Source: Nepenthes gracilis
Lineage: Eukaryota; Streptophyta; Magnoliopsida; Caryophyllales; Nepenthaceae
Direction: 5' to 3'
NCBI GenBank assembly: GCA_033239525.1
Contig: BSYO01000035.1
Span: 6,608,627 to 6,672,626, forward strand
Length of the DNA: 64,000 nucleotides
The position numbers and the translations under genes are program-made. Shown here one piece after another: positions 49,801 through 59,439 of the stretch. The notes beneath the pieces were generated by a model. It had not been told where the DNA came from. It did not search any database and worked only from the letters and a program-made list of their open reading frames with translations. Position 1 is the first letter of the stretch; each line of letters starts with the position of its first letter.

Positions 49801-52800
49801 ATTGTTGCAGTCGAGTGGAGTGATATGTTGCTGGCACCAACAGATTAACTGACGTCAATGAAATAACCAGAGAAAAGATGGAAAATGACAAAAAACATGT
49901 TATGTAAATGTGTTTTATTTACCGTGATGTCTGTACTCCAATAAGTGATCGTAAACCAGCAGAAGCCATAAATTCAATGGATGAAACTGAAGAAATCTGA
50001 TGCCTAAACACTGTAGTAGCAGCCCCACCACCAGATTTTCCAGTAACAGCTAAATTTCCACCGATGGCAATAGCATTGCGTTTGGATACTTGCAACTGAA
50101 CCTCACTTGCCATGGCCATTCTGGCATTCGTACAAATGGTATACACTACTCAATGAGACTGCATATTTTCACCAAATGCACATTTGCAACAACAAACAGG
50201 CACTAATGGTGTTTAAGGATGAAAGAACGAAATTTGGGCATCGCCCATCTAATGCAAAATCACAAGATACACCAGAAGGCAAGAAAGTAATTCAACATAA
50301 CACAAATCTTATGCAAATTAGTGAATATGAACAGCCAAAAAAATATATTTAAGACATAAAGTGACATGTAGCAGAAGAATTCTATGACATTTAAGACAAA
50401 AGGTTGATGAAACATTCTAGGAAATTCATGGTCAGTATTCTCAGATGTGTAGCAATTAGCAACGCAAATTCTGTATAACCATTTACACACATTTTTCTCA
50501 TATAAAAAGAACGGGAGGAGATATTACAAGGACAGGAGCTTCATAATAATCCTCCAAAGATAACCGAATACAATGGATGAAGAGAGTATAGACAGAAAGT
50601 CAATAAAAACAGCCTTTTGGGTCCATCAAGGCACAATGGAGCAATGGATAACATAATATGGGGTAGGCTTCCCATAAACCCCTCCCCAGACAGCAGGATT
50701 TGAACCTGGGACCTCTCCCTTGAAATATGAAGCTCAAACCATTGAGGAGTCTCCGAGGGGACTAACATCCTTTTAGTTTCTCGCAAGATCTCTCAAAAAT
50801 ACTCCCTTCAAGCAAACTCTAATACATCGCCATAAAGAATCTGAATGGCAATAATAGATGAAAATATTGATATCGGTCGCGATTATATCATTATCAACCA
50901 CATTGGAGAGATGTATCAATATCGGACATACCTTGATATTTTTATGGTATTAGAAAATAAAAGTAATGAGGGGGCAATGCTAACATATATCGACGGATAT
51001 TTTATATATCTATGGATATGTAAATACCATGATGACAACACACAAGTCCAAAAGTACTAAATTTAAAATTTTTAGAGTTTTTTCCTCCAACAATACTCAT
51101 CAAACTACTGTAAAGATGCCACATCTCAAAAGAATTTTTTTGTTAATTAATTGCTGACAATATGTTTTACTTGACATATAACAAGACTTGCAAGGAATGA
51201 CGACAAATCCATTCCCCCTAGATGAAAAACAGCAGAAAGAAGGCCAATGAGATAGCCCAAGAAACTAAAAAGCACCAAAGTATAAGAACTTACCACAATG
51301 GCTATCAGGGAAAAACACAAACACATGGAAGAAACATCCACATAATAACTTGCTAAACCTTATCTTATTAGTAGAGTGAGATAATGGCTCCCTAAGGACT
51401 AAAGAAACAGATCAACAAGGGGAGTGGTCTTTTGTGCTTTTATTTGTTGGGTATTTGGTAAGAAAGCTGACAAAAAAATTCACCTGCTAGAAATTATTTG
51501 TGTTAAACCTATTACAGATTTTAGACCAAACCAGAGCCTACACTTCAGAGGAAATCCTAGCTTCCAAATTAGGTGAGCCAAAGGGAATGAGTAGAACCAA
51601 GCACCAAATCGAGGAATTTAAGAAGGATTAGAAACAGAGTTTCCCAGGTTTTTCCTAAAGCAAAACCATCCTATTTGGAGCACATGAAAGGTGACTAAAA
51701 CAAAGGTATTGCAACAATACCGTATCCTTATGTCTCTTTCATTTAATTTTAGTGAAAATAAAGATTATGCAAAGCATATCTCAAACATTAGCAATGAAAC
51801 TAGAGAGACTAGAAGTGAATATTAGAAAGGCAGTAGAGACAAAAAAAAAAAAAAAAGCAACAAAAAGGAGCATACCAGGCAATACTTCACCTAAAAAGAG
51901 ATTCAGATGTTGACATAAATTTTATGCCTAATTTTACAAGAGAAATAAACTCCAAATATTCACATCATAAAACCATGACAATGGATGAAAATATCAGTAT
52001 CGATATCAAAATCAATATCGATTGCGGTCATATTTGTATCGGACATATTAGACAATACATATCGGTATTAAACAAATCAAAAGAAAATTTTTTCTAAATC
52101 ATAAGTTAACAAGATTGAATAAGTCAATATTTTGATTGTATCGGCCGATATATCGGCCAAACATGTAATACATTAAGCAATATTTTAAATTTGGCCAATA
52201 TATTACATTATATTGCTAGAAAATAATATATCACGATATTGTCACGGTATTAAAAAACATAAGTATCAAGAGGCCTAATACTGATACATATCAACCAATA
52301 ATTTTTTATCTATTTGGACACTCAGTTACATAAGTTGGAGGTTTCCCCTACTTTATCCTATATTAGACAAAGGACATCCCTTTTTTATTGCTTGACACTT
52401 GCAGTCATCCCAAAGAGAATTCCCAGAAAAGAAACAAATAAAAGGGGAGCAGCACCCTTCCGTCAACATGTCTCTTAGCAACTTTTGCAACTAAGGGTCC
52501 TAGGGGTACTCCAGCTGAATTATCCCCTACTGAACTACACATGTGAGCTGCCACTTCTGAGTGACACCCCGTGCAACATGAGCAGACACAGAAAGGTCCT
52601 CAGGCTTTAAACTGGTACCACCAAGTTAACTAGTATCCTAAAACAAATTTTCACACCTGACTCCCACAGAAAAATCTAAAGGTATGACAGTGGAAAAAAT
52701 CCCAAACATCAAGGAAATAAACCATGGTATTATTTCATACTGGAAATGAGAAAGATATGTGTCACGAGACACCAAATCAATACACGATTCAACAGTCGTG

Positions 52801-55238
52801 TTTTCCTGGGAGTATGGCATGGGTTATTTCAGCGCCGTAACACTTGGTCCTCGAAATTGGCTCGAGACACCACTCAGCACCTAAGGTAAGCTTCAATGCG
52901 TAATAAAAACAAACTACAAATAAAAATGTGTTCGTTATTATCTTCATGGAAACAATATTCGAACTAGTATTGGTCATATTTTTCTTTATTGAGAAATTAA
53001 AGAAGTTATACAAAGATTTTTCGAGGCTGGTTGAGGGCTATGCTTGATCAACCATCACAAGCAGTCTGTCGGTATCAGCCTTGGCATTCCAAAAAAGCAA
53101 GTATGTCAAGCATTTGGCAGAAAAGGAAAATTAAGCATGGCAAGCAGAGTCATATGACACAAGAATGTCGCGTACAATTCCTTCAAGAATGGTGTGCTTC
53201 ATTTAGGGAGACCGGAGGTCGTAGGTTCAATCCTAACTCTTTAATAATCACAATCATGTGATTTTACCATAAATAAAGCAGCACTGGTAGTCTAGTAAAG
53301 GAGACGATGATAGCAGACCCTTTGACCAAGGGGAAGGCACCTGGGCCACTGCCTGGTGACATTCCTATGGCTATTTTCTAATCACCTAAATTATCAACAA
53401 GCTCTCCAAACACGTTAAAAATTCATCCAAGGGTTGCTCCACAGATTTGGTAAGTTAAATCTCTCTAAAGATAGATTGATCTTGTGTAGCTAGCCTATAG
53501 CCGAGATAGTGAAGAAAATTTAGACTTAAAGGCGTCCATCTTTTAATCCGGGTGCAAAACAATTCTGTCTTTCTTTAGTAACACACCCTTCTTATGCAGT
53601 TCTGCAAAAGCGCCTCTATGATCTTACACTACTCACCATGTTAATTAGCCTAATATATTTTAACTTAGAACTGGTATCATTCTCAAGAGCCAAATCAATG
53701 AAATGAGATTTCATGCAACTATTACTATATATTATAAGCATAAAACTCATGAAACACTTTGGAAAGGTCATCATTAACCATATCCTATTTCTAGGAGTTC
53801 ATCAGGAACCTATCACCAGAGTCTTCAAAGACAACAATTGACATCAAGCTATAGCAACATCCTCTTAACTCTTGTGAAATCAGCTTAGAATCTATAGCTA
53901 CATTCACTACAAAAATTTCCTACTCCTTAATCCAACTCTTTTTTGACCTCTCACCAGACACGTTATGCAAAAGCCTGTTTTCCATGGCACCAAAATAGTC
54001 CGTCCATTCTCTTTTCCAGCTAATTAGATAATATTCATGAAAATAACAATTACGCAGTCGCCAGGCAGTGATTCCTAGCAGGGAAGAGATATCCCATCTC
54101 TGGCCTGTTGCATTGGTAGGAGCAGTGTGTGTAGATCAATCCATAATCCATAGCCCTAGAGCCACCTTCTCTTTGATAATCATTTTAAAGCAAGAAAATA
54201 TCTATAAAAACAGATAAACAAAAAGATTCTCACACACCCATAATCTGAAATACATAGGGAAAATTCCTGAACCAGGTGGATAAGAACTCCACATGATGAA
54301 GCACATCCAATTGATGTGATTTTGACAGACTTCTGCTGAATATAAGCTATAATAGTTTGTGAGAGAGATTAGATTTGGATTTCAAGTTTTGCTTTCTACA
54401 CATGGCTAGTTCAAGCACTGTGACACTAAATAGAAACTTAAAAAGTTTATTTTCATGTTCATATCAAGCAGATAATAATGTGATATTTGTAATGTTGTTG
54501 TAATCTTAAAAGATTTGGCAGCGATGTGAACCATCCTTCTACAAGTATTTTCAGTTGAGGTGTTTCTCCACATTGATTCACTAAGGGATCTATTAATAGA
54601 TTTAATATCCAGACACATGTTTATTTAATATCAATACTCCACAAGTTTTTCCCAATGCACATATTCTGACCAAATTGAACGAAATCTCCAGGGAGGTTGG
54701 CGTCATCCACATTTTCCTGTTAATAGGGCATACTTAAACCAGGGATGCTTTTAGTTTGAAAATCACATGCATCCTGCAAATTATGCTTGTAAAGTAGCAA
54801 ATTTTATCTCGGAATCCTAGTTGAAAAGCTTATCCCATATATACACATAATACTTCGTAATCAGAATCCTGTAAGCAGTGTTCTTCAAGGAGATCTCACA
54901 GGAAAAAGACACAGATACAGGTATAAAAACAAACAGATAAGTTATCCATACCCTTTCATGATGCCATCACCATTCAAAAACTGTGGTAATGACAATGTGG
55001 CTAGAATTGACCCAGTAGGTCGAACATGGGCTGAGAACTTTTCTTCTTCTTTCCTACGCCGTAGCCTTTCAAGTTCTTCCCTAATCTCTTCCGCTTTACT
55101 TAGTTTTGGTCCCAGTTCCAACCCAGAAGTTAAACCTTCCATGCCATATATATCATATATCTGTCTTTTATTCTCATCACATAAGATCTCGTATGCTTCA
55201 CATATCCGCTGAAAATTATGTGTTGCAGTTTCCTTCAT
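34814..55238 (-). CDS. OWL1: OWL1-like J-domain protein (DnaJC11 type), exons 2-13, 5' partial
   Basis: Spliced from 12 coding exons: 55238-54952, 50120-49923, 49830-49716, 49275-49189, 48133-48045, 46117-46033, 43843-43790, 41856-41776, 38253-38176, 36791-36552, 35060-34953 and 34870-34814. Phases fit at every joint, all introns are GT-AG, and the sum is 492 codons plus TAG. The first exon begins in the J domain after the HPD loop ([19 protein letters not shown]). The HPD part must be in an upstream exon, which I could not find before 64000. The rest matches the plant OWL1 protein (Arabidopsis At2g35720, about 540 residues, so about 50 are missing): a charged coiled segment, a beta-rich middle, a hydrophobic stretch (exon 41856-41776), and the C-terminal DnaJC11 domain with [16 protein letters not shown]1 is reported to act in very-low-fluence light responses. 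Being a cochaperone of Hsp70 is the family inference. Confidence 0.93.
34953..35060 (-). CDS. OWL1: OWL1-like exon 12
   Basis: Acceptor GCTTACAG, donor GTAACC. 36 codons: [20 protein letters not shown], then [16 protein letters not shown]. Confidence 0.94.
35523..35690 (+). mobile_element. Au-type SINE in OWL1 intron
   Basis: The sequence follows the plant Au SINE: CTGGCATAACAGTATAATTA for the 5' part, then GTGACCTTGTGGTCACGGGC and TCAAATCGTAGGAGCAG (tRNA-like B-box region), then CCCTTCCCTACCCCACGCAT near the 3' end. It lies antisense to the gene in the intron between exons 12 and 11. Confidence 0.75.
36195..36531. repeat. ATATCG-family repeat copy A
   Basis: It opens ATATGGATAAAAATATC and closes TATATATCAGCTGATATTTT. 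It contains the TATTGGACAATA and ATATCGCGATATATCA blocks of the family and an internal 68-bp duplication. It ends 20 bp from exon 11. Confidence 0.7.
36221..36356. repeat. 68-bp tandem duplication
   Basis: Two nearly identical copies, 36221-36288 and 36289-36356, starting GTATTGGTTGTAGCCATAAT. They differ at ATATGTATTGG versus ATACGTATTGG, so this is a recent local duplication inside repeat copy A. Confidence 0.9.
36552..36791 (-). CDS. OWL1: OWL1-like exon 11
   Basis: Acceptor AAACTAG, donor GTATGT. 80 codons in phase 0: [20 protein letters not shown], then [31 protein letters not shown]. This is the largest 3' exon and part of the conserved DnaJC11-type C-terminal domain. Confidence 0.94.
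37148..37262. repeat. ATATCG-family fragment B
   Basis: A short degenerate piece (ATGGATCGGTATATCAGC through GGGATATATCATTTGATTT) in the intron between exons 11 and 10. Confidence 0.5.
37797..38017. repeat. ATATCG-family repeat copy C
   Basis: Contains AGACAATATATATCAATATC, AGATATATCGAAAAC, ACAATATATCGTGACATTGT, then GTATCGATATATATCAGCTG and ATATTTACATC at the end. About 160 bp downstream in plus direction lies exon 10. Confidence 0.7.
38176..38253 (-). CDS. OWL1: OWL1-like exon 10
   Basis: Acceptor TGTGCAG, donor GTATAT. 26 codons: [20 protein letters not shown], then ERTSSQ. This is the basic start of the C-terminal domain helix. Confidence 0.92.
38641..38700. repeat. ATATCG-family copy D, left part
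   Basis: A degenerate piece (GATACCACAATATAATCATC, CATATCGGTGATATATC) that breaks off at the solo-LTR-like block. The other part resumes near 39640. Confidence 0.45.
38717..39630. mobile_element. Solo-LTR-like block
   Basis: It has TG...CA ends (TGTGGGTGTCTCAAC ... CGAACCCCATCA). It contains an LTR-like stretch with GGAAAGGGTTTTCCACGTTA, close to a motif found in many plant copia LTRs, and an internal 17-18 bp minisatellite. No primer site or polypurine tract adjoins it, so it would be a solo LTR. No target-site duplication was found, so the edges are tentative. It splits an ATATCG-family copy. Confidence 0.55.
38813..38980. repeat. 17-18 bp minisatellite in the solo-LTR-like block
   Basis: About seven units with a GAGTGGATC core (AGTGGATC then N9-10), followed by two 21-bp units with AGTGGTGATGCCC. 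GTGG recurs at 38813, 38831, 38847, 38864, 38881, 38898, 38914 and 38931. Confidence 0.8.
39640..39806. repeat. ATATCG-family copy D, right part
   Basis: Contains ATATCAGCCAATATA-like sequence and ends GATACTGATATTTTCATCTA, the inverted form of the family start (ATGGATGAAAATATC). Confidence 0.6.
40464..40866. repeat. ATATCG-family repeat copy E
   Basis: A nearly full copy: ACCATGGATGAAAATATC at the start, the GTATCAGTATCAGATATATC core, ACCGATATATCAGCC and GTATCGAAAAATATCAGCAT in the middle, and CAGCCGATACTTGCATC at the end. In the intron between exons 10 and 9. Confidence 0.75.
40918..40936. repeat. Poly-G tract
   Basis: A run of G broken by a single A, preceded by T's. The plus strand could form a G-quadruplex-like structure. 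Confidence 0.85.
41776..41856 (-). CDS. OWL1: OWL1-like exon 9 (hydrophobic segment)
   Basis: Acceptor CTTGCAG, donor GTATGT. 27 codons, almost all hydrophobic ([20 protein letters not shown], then SLYFLLK), so a possible membrane-associated segment. Confidence 0.92.
42095..42375. repeat. ATATCG-family repeat copy F
   Basis: Contains AAGTATCAGCATCAGATATA, ATATCATATGATATTTTTAA, and ATATTAGCCGATATTTTTAT at the end. Its right part is repeated at about 42545-42605 by the 231-bp duplication. Confidence 0.65.
42302..42750. repeat. 231-bp tandem duplication
   Basis: Copy one 42302-42532 and copy two 42533 to about 42750 are almost identical (both contain GTATTGTCATGTTG, TTTCTAGCCTCTCCACTCTC and ACATACTCCCAAAAGGAACA). 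Each includes the end of an ATATCG repeat plus unique intron DNA, so the event is younger than the repeat insertion. Confidence 0.92.
42788..43052. repeat. ATATCG-family repeat copy G
   Basis: Starts AATGGTTGAAAATATCAATA and contains TTACTGCCATATTGGTACC, GAAATATCAGGTATATTG and AGAAAATATTCCGATAC. In the intron between exons 9 and 8. Confidence 0.6.
43790..43843 (-). CDS. OWL1: OWL1-like exon 8
   Basis: Acceptor GTGCTAG, donor GTAAGT. 18 codons in phase 0: [18 protein letters not shown]. Too short to be seen as an open frame; found by homology to the family and by splice sites. Confidence 0.92.
44249..44570. repeat. ATATCG-family repeat copy H
   Basis: Starts CAACCATGGATGAAACTATT and contains GGTATTGATATCGATATTAG, TATCGATATCGGATATATCG, GTCACAATATTAAAAAATAT and CGATACATATTAACCAATAT. 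Confidence 0.75.
44790..44880 (+). mobile_element. tRNA-derived SINE-like fragment
   Basis: TTGGCTAAGATTTGAGTC resembles an A box and GGTCTCAAGTTCAATTCCCC a B box, with tRNA-like spacing. It does not fold as a real tRNA gene. Confidence 0.45.
44898..44962. repeat. ATATCG-family fragment I
   Basis: A short piece with ATTAAACAATACGTATTGAT and ATCGAATATTTCAGAAG. Confidence 0.4.
46033..46117 (-). CDS. OWL1: OWL1-like exon 7
   Basis: Acceptor GTTGTAG, donor GTAATA. It encodes [20 protein letters not shown], then MLYSIGIQ, after completing the split Ser codon. Confidence 0.93.
46461..46678. repeat. ATATCG-family repeat copy J
   Basis: Starts GACCATGGATGAAAATACC, contains CATATCAATATCAGATATAT, and ends CTTTGATATTTTCATGTATG, giving imperfect inverted ends. 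Confidence 0.7.
47690..47862. repeat. Alternating purine-pyrimidine microsatellite tract
   Basis: Runs of GTAT, GTGTAT, ATATATAC and ACAT with many local palindromes (TGTATACATGTATGTACATG). Open frames on both strands here are low-complexity artefacts. Confidence 0.85.
48045..48133 (-). CDS. OWL1: OWL1-like exon 6
   Basis: Acceptor ACTGTAG, donor GTTTGT. It encodes [20 protein letters not shown], then HGRIAGRVG. It ends in phase 2 (AG of a Ser codon). Confidence 0.92.
49189..49275 (-). CDS. OWL1: OWL1-like exon 5
   Basis: Acceptor TTTCTAG, donor GTGTGT. 29 codons in phase 0: [20 protein letters not shown], then KLSAAGELK. Confidence 0.92.
49716..49830 (-). CDS. OWL1: OWL1-like exon 4
   Basis: Acceptor GTGCCAG, donor GTAACT. 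It encodes [18 protein letters not shown] and [14 protein letters not shown]. The intron before it is only 92 bp. Confidence 0.92.
49923..50120 (-). CDS. OWL1: OWL1-like exon 3
   Basis: Acceptor ATGCCAG, donor GTAAAT. It encodes [20 protein letters not shown], then [18 protein letters not shown] and SLIGVQTS. It enters and leaves in phase 2, matching its neighbours. Confidence 0.93.
50640..50765 (-). mobile_element. tRNA-derived SINE-like element
   Basis: On the minus strand it reads CTCAATGGTTTGAGCTTC, then GGTCCCAGGTTCAAATCCTG (a perfect-looking B box GGTTCAAATCC), then a GGGGAGGGGTT stretch. It lies in intron 2, in the same orientation as the gene. Confidence 0.55.
50848..51020. repeat. 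ATATCG-family repeat copy K
   Basis: Contains GATGAAAATATTGATATCGG, GAGATGTATCAATATCGGAC and ATATATCGACGGATATTTTA. Truncated relative to copy E. Confidence 0.6.
51975..52315. repeat. ATATCG-family repeat copy L
   Basis: Nearly full: AATGGATGAAAATATCAGTA at the start, GTATCGGACATATTAGACAA, GTATCGGCCGATATATCGGC, then ATATCACGATATTGTCACGG, and CTGATACATATCAACCAATA near the end. In intron 2. Confidence 0.75.
53190..53395 (+). mobile_element. SINE-like and copia-like remnants
   Basis: A tRNA-like B-box stretch (GTCGTAGGTTCAATCCTAAC at 53218-53237) is followed by a short frame reading [14 protein letters not shown] near 53306-53350. This resembles the end of copia RNase H ([10 protein letters not shown]). 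Both are fragments. Confidence 0.4.
54952..55238 (-). CDS. OWL1: OWL1-like exon 2 (end of J domain)
   Basis: Acceptor TTTTCAG precedes ATGAAGGAAACTGC. The exon encodes the last J-domain helices ([21 protein letters not shown]), a basic/acidic helix ([18 protein letters not shown]) and [10 protein letters not shown]. The donor is GTATGG in phase 2. The ATG at the start is an internal Met codon, not the gene's start, because the J domain is incomplete without upstream residues. Confidence 0.92.
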
Positions 55239-57126
55239 CTGAAAAGCATCATACAGAAACTTTAAGCACTTGCGCCTCAGATGATTCAATCCTAGTTTAA
55301 ATAGCACAAAAAATTGGATAAACATTTTCATATAAAGTTTAAAACAATGAAACTATCATATCACTTTTTCAATGCTATTGCAAACATAGATTTTCACGAA
55401 TACAGAAATATGAATACAAAATAAGAAGGTTGTCTAAGCAAGGCCTTGTATAGCACATTGTTCAATTACCTGAGCATTTATATACTTTTACATAGTTACT
55501 CTCAACAGAAATTGACATAAAATATAGGAATTTACTCTAGCTACCATAGCAAAACAATTCAGCTTCTAAGTGCCTATTTACTCAGCTTCAGAGTCCTATT
55601 TACTCTGCTACTTGAGACCTATTTACATGGGAAATTTGATACACAGTCTTCAAAACTGCAGTGCCTCCACAAGACTGGACTTCAATGATCCTTCAATCTA
55701 TAACAGAGTCAGTAGAAATCTGCCCCTTTATCTATATTCAAATCAGCTGCAGATATAAATGGTGACCTGAGCATACATTAATATCCTCAAATCGGAATGG
55801 CATGGAGCATAGTCTAGCATAGAACATGAAACAGTGGGAGAAAGCTTCTTTAAGTGAACAAGTTCAATCCACAACTACGTAACCAGGACAGACAGGAATG
55901 TTGAATGCCATGGAAAAACAAAGGAAGCATTAATACTTTTATTCCTATTCTCATTTTAATAAAGCCTATTAGTCCACAGTGTGGACTCCACAGCTACAAT
56001 GTTATATGTTATACATTTTCATATTGGTGATCATATTGCCAAATAATTAGTATTAGTTTATTTGATTAGACACAAGCAGGTAATGAAATTTCAGCACTCC
56101 AATGTTCTTTTCTTTTTAAAATTTGACACTAAATAATTTCAGCACTTGAGTTTCAAGCACTATTAGTTTTCAACACAGGCCTATGACAACTCTGGCCTCC
56201 ACAATCATTCTGTGGGTAGAGGTGTTGCTGGTCGGCAAGCTCCGGCCATGACATGTCACTCTCTAACCACCTACACCCTGACCACCTCCACTGGTCCATG
56301 AGAGCCAGATGGTTCACAAAGTCTTACATGAAGACACTTCTTAATATAACTTAATGATGACATTATCGCGTTAAGAAGTTAGAAAGAAAGATGAATTGAA
56401 GCTTAGTATGCAAGTAACTCCATGGAACATCTAGGGATAAATATATGGCACGTCAACAAAAAATGTATTCAGTAGTCAGGTGAAATATAAACACCTGAGG
56501 GTGTTGTTTAGTGGCAAAACTCACTACCGTGTTTTTCATTTGAAGGTGAGGCTAAGTACTCGAGTCTACTAAGGGGCAACATTCATGTTAATGATCTTCA
56601 CCACAGGCTTCCTTCCACCAAACCTGCAGCGGACAGGTATCAATCTATGGCTGAAACCAGGTGGAAGGGGCAACAGTCACGGTCATGGTCCCAGTGGCTA
56701 GGCCCCAAAGGTAGGAACCATTTGTCTAGGCACATCCAGGCATTGGTTTTGTTTCCACAACAATGGAGACTTTAACAGTAACCCCCAGAGGCTATTGCAA
56801 CAAACTGGTAGCCCCTTTCTATGCTTTTTTCTATTCCGAGAAAAATAAAGTTGGGAAGAAATCATAATAGAAAATTCATTTAGACACTATGGACCCATTA
56901 GTGATCAAAAAACAGAGATTTATCTGTGTGATGGATGAACTGTATCAAACAATAGGAAGATATATGCAATGGAGGGAGACAAGTGCATGTTCAATCGTGT
57001 CACAGGAACTGGACGTTGGGCATGCATCCTTTCATAATTCACCGAAGCTATTGTGAACATGCTTCAAAGCACAATAAGGAAAACATTCACTGATAAGACA
57101 AACACAACCTAGTATTTTAACTTCTA
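55239..57126. other. Intron 1 sequence left of the copia element
   Basis: I searched the minus strand for the HPD-containing J-domain exon and saw none. About 56160-56820 is less AT-rich and may be an old repeat, but no family was recognised. Confidence 0.5.
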
Positions 57127-57131
57127 GGTAT

Positions 57132-57363
57132 TGTCAAATTGGTCTGAATGTTGCTCAACTGAGAGCAGCTTGTCATGAAATAGAATATATCTTTCTCTAA
57201 ATATATCATATTACAATTATTTTTCTTTTTAAATTACAGCTCTAATTATAATAATTACAGAAAATCAGAATTGCCTAATTATAAATATAAATATATATAA
57301 ATATATAGACAGTATATAAGAAATATCTTGTAAGTCCAAGTAAATCATACAATTCTGCTGACA
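57132..57363 (-). repeat. Copia 3' LTR
   Basis: On the minus strand it begins TGTCAGCAGAATTG and ends AATTTGACA, with TGTCA/TGACA inverted ends. It follows a GGTGGGGGTG polypurine tract (minus strand, 57364-57373). Confidence 0.9.
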
Positions 57364-57373
57364 CCCCCACCAA
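57364..57373 (-). other. Copia polypurine tract
   Basis: Minus-strand GGTGGGGGTG directly before the TGTCAG start of the 3' LTR. Confidence 0.65.
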
Positions 57374-57429
57374 ATTGAAATAGGAAAATCAAGAAACATT
57401 GATTTGTCAACCATGAATTAATACTAGGA

Positions 57430-57960
57430 CGCATCAACGGCTTTGTAAAAATATCAACAGTTTGTAGAATAATAGATGCATGAAAATGAATAATCACTTG
57501 ATGATCAAGCACTTCACAAATATAGCGACAAATGACTTCAATGTGCTTAATGCGCTCGTAAAAGACCAAATTAGTGGCAATTTGAATGGCATTGATTTTA
57601 TCAACGTGAAGCAGAGTAAATATAATTTGTGAAATTTCAAGCTCATCTAACAAGCCCTGAAGCCATAAAATCTTTAAACAAGAAGAGAACATAGCCCTAT
57701 ACTCTGACTAAATGAAAGATTTTGAAACTCAATCTTGCTTTTATTCTTCCAAGAAATAAAAGCATTACCGAGAGACATAGCCCAACCAATAATCAAGCGA
57801 TAATTATCTGTACAACCAGCCCAATTAGTGTCACTAAACCCTATCAATAGAGAATTCCCAATCAAAAAGAATAAGTCATAACCAAATATGTCTTTTAGGT
57901 AATGAACAATAAGTTTCATAGTTTCTAAATGTGTATATCTAGGTGCTTGCATATATTGGC
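57430..57960 (-). pseudogene. Copia RNase H domain, broken
   Basis: Minus-strand blocks are APRYTHLETMKLIVHYLKD, GFSDTNWAGCTDN (catalytic D kept), AMSLGNAFISWKNKSK, and near the end VDIFTKPL. The joint near 57690 has a frame change between two open pieces. Confidence 0.85.
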
Positions 57961-58049
57961 TGACTTACTATACCCCAAAAAAATATATCAAGCATGGTAA
58001 TAGCCTAATAGTTCAAACTACCTACCAACTAACTTTATATAAATAGGTC

Positions 58050-58860
58050 AAATAATAAATCTTCTTCCTCCTATTGGATTGTTGAATTGATCTTCATAGG
58101 TGTGAGGGCAAGATTGCCGGGTTGAAGGTAGGCCAAAGCAATAATCTACTGAGTATATTTATATTGGTGTAAAAGAGTGCATGTATAACAAACATTTACT
58201 TTTAGATTAAGATAGTACTATAGTAGACTAAGATCTTTCATATGAAATGAAGTCTTCAGATGCTATTGCAACTATTTAATCAACATAGGGTTAGAGCCTG
58301 TGATAACTATATCATCGACATACACAAGAAAGTAGCTATGCCAATAAAAGAAGAATCATACTAACTTTGAGTATAGCTAAAGTCAAGGAGAATAGTACGA
58401 AATTTGTCAAAACATGCCCATGGTGCCTGCTTTAAACCATAGAAACATCACTTTAATCAATAGACCTCTAAGGTATAATGGATGAACATGCCTAGAGGAG
58501 GAGCTATATAGATTTCTTCTTTTAAATCCCCATATACAAATGCAATCTTGACATTCATCTGCTGTATATATCATCCTTTTAAGGAAACAATAGACACAAT
58601 AGTGTACACAGTAGCCATTTTAGCTATTGGTGTAGAAGTCCCTTCATGATCAATACCATAGATTTGTCAATTTCCAAGAGCCATGAGACATGCTTTATAT
58701 AGGTCAATGGAACTGCCAGGCTTCAACTTAATAGTGTATACCCATTTATATCTAATATGCTTGAGCCGAGCAAGACAAGATACAATATCCTAAGCGTGAT
58801 TATCATGAAGAGCCTGGAGCTCTTCTTACATAACTTGTGGCCAACAAACTTGGATGGATG
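58050..58860 (-). pseudogene. Copia reverse transcriptase, broken
   Basis: Recognisable minus-strand blocks include HIRYKWVYTIKLKP, QQMNVKIAFVYGDLKEEIYI, CFYGLKQAPWACFDKF and the active-site region FLVYVDDIVITG at about 58305-58337, with an intact YVDD box (58311-58322). Stops and frameshifts between blocks make it inactive. Confidence 0.82.
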
Positions 58861-59439
58861 CCTAAAGATAAGATAAAATTATCGAAGTAGTATCCAAAAT
58901 TACCTGATTAGCAGCATGAAAGAAATCATACCTATGGAGGATGAACCCAAGTAGATCGTCGAGGTGCAGATGGAGCTGGATCAGACAATGATTCAGGATC
59001 GAGAAGAGGTAGCGAGTGATGTTTTTGATACGCAACTCCAGATTAGAAATCATAAATAGTGATAGGTATATCATCAAAAATGGGGAGCACAACCGAGGTG
59101 GAACCCGGGATGACTCATGCTTGGAAGTACTATTAGGTTTTGAAAAGACCATATGATAGAAAACACAAAACTTGTTGCATCAAACATCAAAATAGATAAA
59201 CTTTGTGAGTATTACTATATCCAAGAAATACGCACTTAAAGGCTTAAGGTACAAGTTGTAACGTTCAATCGATGGCAAGTGGACTAAGCAATCATAATCA
59301 AACAAATGAAGAGAATGATATTCTACATTAGTGCCAAATAAACAATAATATACAAAATTATAATGCAAAATTTGTGAGGATAAACGATTTATCAAATAGA
59401 CAACCGTAGTTAAAGCCTCAACCCATAATAAAGTAGGTA

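Noticed and set aside
50640..50765. Possible tRNA gene on the minus strand
   Set aside because: The B box is good, but the acceptor stem and anticodon arm do not form. A SINE-like element is more likely.
55236..55238. ATG at the start of exon 2 as the gene's true start
   Set aside because: A canonical splice acceptor precedes it directly, and the J domain would lack its first helices and HPD motif.
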